Below are positions 1 to 12,200 of a DNA stretch of 16,462 bases, one piece after another. The translations under genes and the position numbers were made by a program. Every line of letters begins with the position of its first letter. Within the stretch, counting starts at the first letter, position 1. The notes beneath the pieces are model-generated. The model searched no databases and was not told the origin of the DNA. It worked only from the letters and a program-made list of their open reading frames with translations. This stretch comes from an archaeon (lineage in GTDB: Archaea > Methanobacteriota > Methanobacteria > Methanobacteriales > Methanobacteriaceae): assembly GCA_024409185.1 (NCBI GenBank), contig JAKSUD010000004.1:1-16462 (forward strand), in the 5' to 3' direction.

Positions 1-262
1 CAAATTATATTTATTTATTATAGTAAATCTAAACACAAAATAAGAGTATTATTAATTTCTAAAATGATATTTATTAAGGACAACTAAAAATATAAAATAT
101 AAAAAATGGAAAATTAAAAAAGTATATATAAAAAGAGGAATATATTAAGGTGGAATATCAAAAAATATTTTCATTTTTTTATTACGTTGTTTTACTAGTT
201 CACTCTAAATTTAATAATAATTAATATATTTATAATTAATAATTTTGCTCCTTTTTCCAATT
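1..262 (-). terminator. Downstream flank / presumed 3' untranslated region
   Basis: The 262 bases after the stop codon are non-coding and very AT-rich. On the coding strand AATAAA occurs at 183-178, about 80 bases after the stop, and again at 19-14. Either could be a polyadenylation signal, but this hexamer is expected often in such sequence. I see no other gene or RNA here. Confidence 0.25.
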
Positions 263-3200
263 TTACTCTTTTGTGCAACTCTTTCTACAAATTGAATCAC
301 TACATAAATCAGCTCCATGACCACATGATGTTTTGTCTGCACAGCTTGGATTATCATGAGCACATTCAAGATTTGCACATAGATAACCTAATTCACCATC
401 ACATTTTGGTAATGTAGTACATTCTATTTCATTCTTTACACATGTACCATCTGGGCAAGCTTTATATAAAGGATTTTTGCATGCATAAGTAGAAGGACAA
501 AGGTCATTTGAAACTTTACATTGTTGGTTAATACATCTTATAGAATCAGCTGGGCATGGATTTGGTGGTACATAACAATCATAATATGAGTCTCTACAAC
601 TTAAATCTGCACATAAAACTTTACCCATTGGGCAAACTAATTGATTTGGATCATGTTCATCTGGTGTTCTGCAAATACCATCTACGAAAACTATATATGT
701 TTGTACAAATGTATCTTTTGAACAAGTTTTGTTTGTTGTAATTACTTCTGGACACATATCACCTTTTCTTTCTTCTGGAACACAATAATGTTGCCAACCG
801 CATCTATAGAAACCTGGTGGACAGTCGCAATCTTTTTGAGATTCTACACATTTTGTTTCACCACCAACTAGACAACTAAATGGTTTATCTCTTGTACATG
901 GTTCTGGGATTTCATAACAATCAGAAATCTTTTCTACACATTTTCCTGAATCTTGACATTTTATACTCTTTTCTCCAAAGCATGGTTCTGTCTCTAAGTT
1001 AATATGTACATCATCTCCAAATCTTTCACCTCTAAGATATACTGTTATATAATAATCACCTTCTAATTTAGGAATAAAGTTAACATTATATGAACCGTCA
1101 TTATTATCTACAATAGTTGTTTCTAATTTAGTTTGTCCTTGTTTCAAAAGCAATAATCTTCCATTAGAAGTGAAATCATCTCCACCATGAGTTATACGAT
1201 TACCCCATTGATCATAGCAAATAACTATGAATGTAGCTGGTTTATTAATACTTACATTAACTAATGGAGATTCATCAATTTCAGTCTTATTTTCAGATGT
1301 ACAATAAGGTTTAGGACCGGATATATTTTGTTCATTGTCAAATATTGATAATGGATGTTCATCAAACATAAAGTATGGTTCAAATTGTCCAGCTTGGAAA
1401 ATTTGAAGAATAACTCTTGTTCCATTTGTTAAATCATAAGGTACAAATCTAAATGGAACTGGAGTACCAGTTGTAGTATTAATTGTTGCTTCAATGTGAT
1501 CTTCAAAGTCATCTACAAATTCGGTATTATTGTAATCATCTACTGCTATAAAGTCGATTATGAATTTACCAGGTTCAGCAGTAACTTCATATTCTTTCCA
1601 TTGAATTTGATCAGGTGTAATAGGTCTTGTTCTGCATATTTGATTGAATTGTTGAATCTTTTTGCCATCAGCATAAATATTTATGGTATAATTACCTTTT
1701 TTGGTGTATTTATCTTTATCTGAAGTTATTATTTGATATTCATTTTGACAGTCTAATAATGGATTTTCGGTCTTTTTAACAGTATATTCTTTTTTAGCAT
1801 TAGGAGCAGTTTCAATTGGACCAATAACTTCAACTTTTAATTTATCACCGTAGTCTACTTTTTCAATACAATTATTACCAATATCATAAAGGTAGAATTT
1901 CATATCTAATATATCTTCTACCATAATTTCTCTACTATTTTTAGAGGAAATTTCTGTTCTTTGATAATCAATTTCTCTCTTTAAGGTTACTTTAATATCT
2001 TGGGTAAATAATCTTCTGCTTCCATTTTCATCTTCATATAAGATATTGATACTTCTATCAACTGGTGGATAATTAGGATTGATAACTATCTTATAAACTT
2101 CTCCTTTTTCTAAAGTTATTTTGCATGAGCTAGTAATATCCTTATTAAAGTCTAATACTCTGAAGTTATCAGTATAATCTGGTCTGTTTTTAATTACATT
2201 ACCAAATTGATCTTTTATTTTAAATTCTACAACATTAGAAGTTTCAGGTTCAATTAATTCTTTAAGTGGAGTTACTAATTCAATAGAAGTTACTTGTGGA
2301 TCAGAAATAACATTATATTTAACAACACCTATTTTTTCAGTTTTTTTAGTTTCATCATCATAATAACTGACAGTCATATTATTCTTTCCACTCTTTTCTG
2401 AAGTAACAGAAATACCATAGAACCCATTATTTTCATTAGTTTTCTTAACTTCATATTTGAATGTTGGATCTTCATCATCTATTTCGACAATAATGTTTTC
2501 TGGATTAATGTCTTTATTATATAGTTTTCCTTCTTTAGTTCTTAATTCTACATTTACTGTTTCATATTCTCCTGCTTTGATATTAAGATTTTCTGGACCA
2601 ACGATACTCTTTGAAACATCAACATCACCATTACCATATTTTTTATCATCTTTACCAGTTACAATATTAACTGGATAAGTGAATGTTTCATCTTCTTCTT
2701 TGGTGTCAACATCAAATGTGAATTTATATTTACCACTGACTAAATCAGAATAAATATCCATAAGTGTTTCATTACCAGCGAAATCTAATTTAATTTCACT
2801 TTTACCTGGAATAGGTTCTAATCTTATAGTTTCCATTTCATTACCTTCTAATCTAGCATTAATAACTTTAACATCATCTGGAATATCATCTATTGGATTA
2901 CCATATTCATCATAGAATTTAACACTCATTTCTGGTATTTCAGTTGTAGAAATAGTAAAGGTTTCATTTTGCTTGTATTTTTTCAATTCTGAACTACCTT
3001 TTTTACCATATACAATTAATTCAAGATTCTTAAGATCTGGAGAGCCTGGTACAACAAGTATTGGTTTTTCTGGAGTTGGAATAATATCAGTTTTATTGTA
3101 TACTATTTCATAGGTAGTATATCCAGAAGGAGTTATTTTTTCTTCAGTAGTAATTACAGCACCACCATCTTCTCTAATTTCATCGATTTTAGTTTTATAT

Positions 3201-6200
3201 GTTTTTTTGTTTACATCTACGAATGTTATATTATATCCATTGATAACTTGTTTATCAGTGATTAAATTACCATATGTATCATATGAATAAATAACGAGTT
3301 GACCTTTATCACCAGCTTCAATATTATCTGATATTTCTCTAACAATAGTTTTTGAAGTATCTATTTTACTACCAGGTTTAACTTCAAATTTAGCATTATA
3401 AGGTAAATAATTCTTTCCAGATAAAGGATTCAAATTAGATGAGACAGTATAAGTACCAGCAATTGGAGTAAATGCTATATATTTTTCACTACCATCATTT
3501 TGAGGAATAAATGATAATTCTGTTTCTTTTCCATCAATAGTTACTTTAATTCCTATTACTTTTTGGTCAGCTGGAACTAAGTTACCATATTGATCATATG
3601 CTTTTATTTCGAAAGGATATTCATATTTATCAGCATCACCATCAAGCATTACGTGATTCTTTTCATCTTTAAAGTATTTAGATAATATTTCTGCAGTATA
3701 TATTGGACCAGGAGTAACAATCATTAATGGATGGAAGTTTTTAAGTTCTTCACCTTCAATAAATACTTTTAATGGGCATTGAATTAATTCAGGGAAAGTA
3801 GTTGGTTTTTCAGAAGTTACAGTTACTATAAATTGACCTTTTACTCCACTATGTTCTACTTTATATTTAAATGTTTTATCATCTTTTCTACATGATTCTA
3901 CAGTTATTTTTGAATTTTCCCAAGCAGATGAACGTAAGTTATCATTTGTTCTTAATTCAAGATGCATTTCACCAGAATCACCGGCTTCAAATACTATACT
4001 AGCTTCATTAATAATTGTTTTTTGTCTTGCTATTTCAGTGTTTTCTTCAGTTTGAGTAATTTTAGCGATAGTGACATTTTTCTTGATTGTACCATCATTG
4101 TTCTTAATGATTACATCATAGGTACCTGGTGGGAGTTCAGTATATTTATCATCAGTTACTAATTCTACTGTTGAACCTTCTTCACCTGGAATAACTCTTG
4201 TTACAAGTTCATATTTAACTTCAGGATTAGTTTGGGAAACTAATTCTGCTTTCAAATCTCCGAATTTTGTACCTGGTGGGAAATTAACAACTCTATTACC
4301 AAATTGATCTCTTGGTTCTATTTTATAAATAGCTCTAACGTTATAGTTGTTTTGAACATCACCTTCTTTTAATGGTACAAATTCATTGGAAGTTGGAACA
4401 TAAACAGAAATTTCAGAATTTTTGAAGTCTGGAATTTGTTCAACTTTAACATCAACAACGCATGATTTTCCGCATGAAAGTGGTTCTTCTTCATAGCTTC
4501 CATAAATATAATTCATTTCTGGATTAGTGAAATTAGCTTTATATACTAATACATATTTATCTCCTCTTTTTTCAATAGCATGATATGGAATGACTTCTTT
4601 TTTATAGTCTTTAATATAATAAATTTCTGGTGGGATTTCAATAGTTGTATTTTTAGGATTAATATAATTACCATATTGATCACGTAGTAAAACAGTAATA
4701 TTTACATCTTTTCCTACAGTAACATTTTGATTTTCTACTTCAATTATAGTTTTTTCTGATCTTATTTCACCTGGTATGAATGTGATTTTGAATTCATCTT
4801 TTGGATACTTTTTGTTTTTAATAATGCATGTAATTGCAGTCTTTGAAGTTAAGGTTAAAAGAACATCTCCAGTTGCTCTGGTAGTTACTTTTAATACACA
4901 GCTTTCATCTGAGTCTACTCCGTCTTGTTTGATTACTTCATAAGTAGTTTCATCTATTGGAATATCAGCTGGGTTAGCTTTATTTCCATATATGTCATTA
5001 AATTGTTGTACTATGTAATAAGTTTTATCTACACTAATATAATCTACAAGCTTGTTAATTGGTTCATCATATATAGTTTTTGTTATTGGTTTTTCTGGGG
5101 TTGTTGGTTTTACAATTAATTTAATTGTTTTACTTTCCTTACATTTAAGTTCTATTTCTTTTGTTATTTCTGATTCTGATGGAGATTGAACTTTACATCT
5201 AATAACAGTATAAGTAATTTTTGAACTTGAAGGTATTGTTACTATATATTTTGAACTAGAAGATCCTGAAGGTCTCCATAAATGTTGTTCAGTATTTGCA
5301 TCTATTGATTTAGCTACTACGGTACCAGCCCAATTTCCACCTGGCATATTAACATGTGCATATGGTGCAATTAATAAACCTTTGAATTGTGAATTGAATG
5401 TTCCTTTGATTGTTCCATATCCTAAATAGACATATATTAATTTATCACTAAGATAATTAATTTGACTATCACCATTGTATGCATGATAAGGATCTTTATT
5501 AAAGTATTGCTCAAGTTCCCATTCGTTTTTGATTTCATGGGCTAACCCTTTTTCTACTAATCTTTTTGCAACAGCAACCCAATAATTAGTCATATCTGTA
5601 GCTGAGTCATAAAGTTTTTTCTTTCTAGCGCTGAATACTCCATTTCCTCTTCCGGAAGTACCATCGACACCGGAAGAACTACCTTTTACATAGGATTGAG
5701 TTTGTATAACTACAACTGAATTATCTCTGGTGTCATCAATACCTCCTCCACCGAGAATATCTCCATTTACACATACTGATCCTCTAGTATGACCATAACA
5801 ACCCAAATTACCGTCTAAAGTAATAAAGTTAAATTCGAAAACATTATTCCAATTACAAGTAATAGATTTTAATCCACTAGTTATTGAAGAATCAACAAAT
5901 GTTCCTCCAGTTTTTTCTTCAGTTATAATATTTTCACCATATCCTTTACTTTTTGCGTAATTAACAGCTTCAGTTCTACTATAATAGACAGTTGTTTCTC
6001 CTTGTGTCTTTGCTTCATTTTTAATTATATCCTTTAATTCATATCCTTGTTGAGTTGCCCAACTTCTTCCTTGAGATTCACTATCAAATAATTTTGGATC
6101 TTCACATAAAACATTGTTTTTACATCTAGTAACTTTATATTTAGCTCCATAACCATCTACGGTGACTTTCCATATGACTGTAGCTTTTTTCTCAGTTCTT

Positions 6201-9200
6201 ATTGGTGCCCAAGCATGTGCTTCTGCATCAGAATCTATTGATTTAGCAACAATTGAGCCAGACCAATTGCAAGCAGGAACGACAACTTTAGCTTTTGGTG
6301 CAATTAAAATTCCTTTAAAGCTGACTTCATTAGGAATATATAAAGTTGCTGTACCAGTATATACAAATATTAAGTTATCTTCAATTTTTCTAATTGCTGA
6401 ATCAGAACCTTTTGCAGTATAAGGATTCTTTCTAATATATGATAAAAGAGAATTAGCATCTTTAACTTGAATTCCAATTTGTTTACTAATTAATAAGTTA
6501 GCTACATTATTCCAATAATTAGTGATAGTAGATGTTGAGTCTGTTAGTTTTTGTTTTCTATCCATAAACATACCAATTCCTCTACCCCAGGAATAATCTG
6601 CATCAGTAGAAGTACCTTTAACATAGGAAGTTGTTTGTGCAACAACTAAATTGTTATCTCTAGTATCATCGATACCAGCAGCTCCACCATAAATATTTCC
6701 ATTTACATAAACTGATCCTCTTGTATGAGTACCTAATTTTAGATCACCATCTAAAGTGACATAATTATATTCATTCAAATTATTCCAATTAACAGTTACT
6801 CCATTAGTATTTAGTTGTGTTATTTCAGAAAGTGCATAGTTTGCTATAGTTTCTGTTTCTATTTCAGATACATCTGTATTATATTTTTTAGCAAATTCTA
6901 CTGCTTTTTCACGTGTATCAAATTGATAGGTTCCTGAGTCTTGACCTTTAATTATTTCAACATCTCCTTTTATAATATATCCTATATCATTAGCCCAACT
7001 AAAGGCTTCATTATATGAGCTAAATGTTTTTGGTTCATCACATACTATATTGGATTTTATTGTAGTACAAATTCTATTTGCTGTATAACTTCTATCAACT
7101 CTTGTAATACAATAAGTATAAACGTCTTCTTCTCTCCATACAGTTTGTTCTTGTCCACCAACATTTACATCTATTTTATTTCTTGGAGCCCAAGGATGTG
7201 CTTCACCATTAGATTCTATTGATTTAGCAACAATTGTACCACACCAATTACACCAAGGAACATAAACATGTGCATTTGGAGCAAATAAAACACCTTGGAA
7301 GCTATACCAATTAGATATATCAAAGTTATCAGTACCTAAATAGACATATACTAAAGAGTCATCAATAGATCTTATGGCTGAATCAGAACCTTCAGCTTGA
7401 TATTTATGATATTGCATATATTTATCTCTGAGTTCATCTGAATTTCTAACTTGTTTAGCTAAACCTCTATCCAATAATTGTTGAATAACAGTTGACCAAT
7501 AATTCTTAATATCATTTGTTGAATCTTGTAATTTTTTTTTTCTATTTTTGAATATTGTAAGACCATTTCTTCCAGATGTACCATCAACTTCATTAGATGT
7601 ACCTTTTACATAGGAAGTAGTTTGTATAGGTATTCCATGATCATAGGTATCATCAATACCAGCTCCTCCTCCATAAATATTTCCATTTACATAAACGGAT
7701 CCTCTTGTATGAGTACCTAATTTTAGATCACCATCAATAGTAATATAATTATACTCATGTAAATTAGCCCATCCAACTGATATTTCTTTTACAACACCTT
7801 CAGTAATTGTTTTATCTTCAAATTTTCTAACACCATTCTTTTTTTGTTGTATTAAACCTCTATCATATCCATTCTTTGAGGCCCATGAAACTGCATCTTG
7901 ATTTGTATCGAAGCATATATCGGAACCTTGGGTTTCTTTAGTTTCTATTTGACCATCTAATACACATGGTTGTTGAACTGCCCAATTATAAGCCTCATTA
8001 TATGTCTTAAATGTTTCAGTTTCTTTATTTTTTTCTTCAATATTACTTTCCTTTAATTCATTTTTAACAGTTTGTGTTGTCTTTTTGATAGTTGATGTTT
8101 CGACTTTGACATATATTAAGTTATCTTCTCTTGCTTTACTGCATTTAACTTTAATATTATAGATTCCTGGAATATTAGATCTTTCAATTCTATGACTACA
8201 AGAATCAGCATCTTTTGAAAATTTAATATCAACAACACTATCAACATTATCTAACCAACCATTTTTACGATTACCATTATCATCTTTAAGCTCCATTTTA
8301 ATAATTTTTTCTACACCTGCAACTAATGTCAAAGTAGTTGGTGAGAATTCTGTTTTACATAAACTCATTTCACCTGAAGAACCATCTACTCCATCATTTA
8401 CTATAATTGAATAATCAACTTTAACTCCTCCAAAGTCTAAGGTTAAAGCTCTTAAACCATTAGTAGTAGTATACCATTTATCTACTTGATCTGGGCATAC
8501 TGTTATAACTTTTGTATTTAGTTTATTAGTAGCACATAATTTAATATCTACACCTTCAATATTATAAGTGAAATCTACATTTCTGACTGTATCTGTATGA
8601 GTAATAATATTACCATAACGGTCCTTGAAAACAACCTCAAATTCAGGAACGGAACCAGCTTTAACATAGACAGGTTTACCAGAAATTTCTTCTTCAGTGT
8701 TTAGATATCTAACCTCTGTTTTAGTAAAATCTATTTCACCTTCTTTAACATAGAAACGACATGATTCACAGAAAACATCCATATTTTTATATAGTACACG
8801 ATAAAATAGATTTCCTGCAGTTTCTACGTAATAGATACATTCAATTATGCTATATTCATCTTGATAAACTATAGTACATTTATCTGATATATCTAATCCT
8901 TTTTCAGTAGGTCTTTTATTTTCATCATCAGGAGTTTCATAAGTGACTTTGAAATCTTTGAGAGTATTACTATCTAAATTATCTACAGGGTTTCCATATA
9001 CATCTTTTGGATAAATATCTAGTACATAATAGTCTCCAATATTAGTTGATCTACCATTTCTTACTTCAGCAGTTGTTCTATATGCAGAAATTGGACCACT
9101 TAAAAGCTTATATTTTATTTCTTCTTGTTTTCCTTCATTGTCGAAATATTTGGAAGTTACTGTTACTGTTGTACTTTTCATTGATTGATATTCTATATAA

Positions 9201-12200
9201 ATATAGTCATTGTCAGCATAAACATATGGATAAAGTTTTTCTCCATCACTATTTGTTGCATTAGTAAGCTCTACTAATTGAATAGTATTTACTTGATTAT
9301 TTTGAGTAGTCCATTGATTACCATATTTGTCAGTAGCAGTAAATTTAAGAGTTGGTGGTTCTAAAACAGTTCCATCTTTTGGTTGAGTTACTAAATTTAA
9401 TTTTCCAACTTCTCCGCATCTAATATATAAATGTATAGGATCAATAACTTTATAATTTCCATATTGAATATTTACTATGTTAGGAGTGTCCATTGATACT
9501 TTATTTTGAGTAATAGAAATAATAACTTGACCTTTTTCTTTTCCTAAGTATGCGATTGCTTTGAATTGTGTACTAGGTAGATTGAGTTTATTTGAGAAAA
9601 TAAAGTCATTAAGACTAGGAACGTTATTCCATCTAAGACCATCACTTGCTCTGAATTCTAAAGTAATGTTAATAGGTACACCAGCAGTTCCATATATTAC
9701 TGTGTCACTAAGAGTTGTTTTAGATATATCAATTTTAGAAGAACTAGAGTATTGTTTAGTTACAGAATCTCCGAATAAATTCAAAATATATGTTCTTTCT
9801 TCTCCATCAACATTTAAGACTAAATTATATTTACCAGCCTTTAATGATGTAAAGTCTCTTTTGTCTTTATCTTGGAAGTCTATAGTGACATAATTATCTG
9901 ATTTTGTGACAACCAAATCTCTCTTGGATTCTTGGTCTTGAGTTAATTTACAAGTTATTTTAATATTTTTATCATAATTTTTAATTTGTTCTCCTTTTTC
10001 AGTAGCTAAATAGTATCTAAATGAAATAGCTCCTTTAGTATTATCTATATTATTTTGTTTATTAGGAGATAAAGTATATTCTTCTTTTCCTCTTACGAAA
10101 GTTAAAACATTACTATCTATTGCATATTTTTGGTTTGAAATAATAAGTTTATTACTTCCATCTGGTGTTAATTTTTGTCCATTATAAGTAGCTTCAACTA
10201 CATAGCTTCCAGTAGAAGGATACATTGCTTTATATACTAATTGATTTTCGACTGTAGTATCATATTCATAATTAACTTTTTCGGTTCCTTTAATACCTGA
10301 AACAACAATTTGTTTTCTAATATTTTTTATTTGGTCTTCATCTTTAATTTCAACACTATATCTATCTCTAAGAGCTATTAAGACATAAGAAGTTTGTTCA
10401 ATTAGCATTTCATTTATATTTAAATAATAGTATGAGTTTTCTGCTACAGGTTTTCCTGGTAGTCTCTTATAAGCAAATGTAGCTCTTGAACCTCTGCAAA
10501 TTACAGTCCATGAATGTTCACCAATAGCTTCATAAATTTTTTCTTTGACTGTATATACTCCATTACTATTAGTAATAGTATATTTAGATTCATCATTTCC
10601 ATATCCACTAGAGTAAATATAAGCTTCAACTTTGCTTAATGGTAAATCGTTAAGATAATTTCCAAATTGATCTTTAAGTTTAAATGAGAATTGAATATTT
10701 TCATCATTTGTTGGATTAGTTTTTAATACATATCTTCCTAAAGTTTCATCATATTTTTCTGGATTTTGTACTTCAATAGTATAAGCTGGTGCTGCTTTAA
10801 CATGAATTGATAATTTTTGATTAATCTTTGTACCATTAAATGAAACATAGAATGAATTTTCAGCTTTTTGAGTGCAAGAAATTTGAATATAATATTGACC
10901 TGGTAATGAAGCTTGAAGTACATTATAATCACAATAATCAGGTTCAGTGAAATCTAATTTAATATCATCTTTAAAGTCAGGATACCAAGAATTTTTACGA
11001 AGACCATCTACAGCACGTAATTCCATTAATACAATAAGTTTTTCTCCTGCAACTAAGTCAAATTCTGATGGATTGAAGTAAGTTTTAGATAAATCTAATG
11101 CAGCTGAAGAACCACTACCACTATTATTTGTGATAAGTAATTTAGTTTCTACTTTATCACTTCCTTTGTAAACAGTAATTGTATATTCTTTGTTATTTAA
11201 ATATAAGAATTTATTGTAATTATCATCACCATTTGGTTGGCAAACAGTTATAGTTTTTTTACCATCAACATCATATACACATAGTTTTACATCTGTTCCT
11301 TCTAATTTAGCTTCAACTTCATAGCTTTCTATTTCTTCATTATTATCAATTTTATTATTATAATCGTCATATAATTCCATTTCAAATGTTGGAATTCCTG
11401 TAGTATAGTAAGGATTAGTATTGTAAATTTGAGTTTTTTTGAAACTAATTTCTCCTGGTTTTATGTTGGTAGTACAAGAAGTACATTCAATATTTTTTTT
11501 ACCGAATTTTACATTGAAAGTAACAGGTCCGGCAGTAATAACTTTTGATTTACAGTCGAAACTATATCTGTCATCGGCTAATTTGCAATCTTTAGTAATA
11601 TCTATTTCTTCTGAAGTAGGTGTTTTATAATAGATTCTAAAGTTTTCCATGTCTTCATCAGTTACTGCAACTTTATTTGAATAAGGATCTCTGGCATCTA
11701 CTCTTATTGTATATTCACTTCCTGCTGTTTGTCCAGTTTTTTCTATTATTTTTGCGAATGTTTTATCTGGATCTATATTACCTCCATTAATTGTAAGAGT
11801 ATATTTTTCTTTGAAATATGGAGAGGTTACATCAACTTTAGTTGGTGAAGTGGCTTTATATTGAACATATAAATATTTTCCATCAGATACCCAATTATCT
11901 GGATATATATATACATCATTTTGAGGTTCTCCTAATACGAGTCCATTTAAGTATTCTTTTTTCCATATGGATGGATCGAATAAATCAGTGTAAAGATTGC
12001 CATATTTATCATAAGGAATGAATTGAAGATAAGGTAAATTATCTACTGTTCCTTCTAAGACTTTTTTATTTAATTCTAATTTACCTAATTCTCCGCATTT
12101 AACAGTTAATGCTACTTTAGTTGGAATTTCTTTTTTATCATAATAAATTGTAATGATATTTTCTTGACCTTTTTCAGTTACTTTGTAAGGAGTCATATAA

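Larger units (their letters stand above)
6089..7024 (-). repeat. Cassette unit 2: EA..WA doublet + choice-of-anchor-A-like domain + linker (residues 3012-3323)
   Basis: The unit opens with FSSYNEAFSWANDIGY and a second element, FDTREKAVEFAKKYN. The choice-of-anchor-A-like domain lies at 3075-3285. The following strand linker (VIWKVTVDGYGAKYKVTRC) has the Y-x-V-x-R-C ending also seen after domain 3. The period to unit 3 is 312 residues. Part of this unit is almost identical to unit 1 at the DNA level. Confidence 0.8.
7025..8011 (-). repeat. Cassette unit 1: EA..WA doublet + choice-of-anchor-A-like domain + linker (residues 2683-3011)
   Basis: The unit opens with FKTYNEAYNWAVQQ (from residue 2683) and a second related element, FDTNQDAVSWASKNGYD. 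Both fit F-x-[ST]-x(2-3)-[EQ]-A-x2-[WF]-A. The choice-of-anchor-A-like domain follows at 2751-2959. A strand segment (VWREEDVYTYCITRV) and a CTTIKSNIVCDEP stretch then lead into unit 2. The period to unit 2 is 329 residues. The same arrangement is repeated in units 2 and 3. Confidence 0.8.

Noticed and set aside
5138..8083. A mobile element or CRISPR-like array at the cassette
   Set aside because: The repeats are in-frame coding units of about 312-329 codons with diverged sequence. There are no terminal inverted repeats, no transposase and no short regular repeats with spacers.
9561..9893. An open frame of 110 codons on the plus strand, and a dozen shorter ones elsewhere
   Set aside because: All lie opposite or inside the large minus-strand gene or have no recognisable protein features. 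Their composition is that of reversed coding sequence, and no start context or domain supports them.
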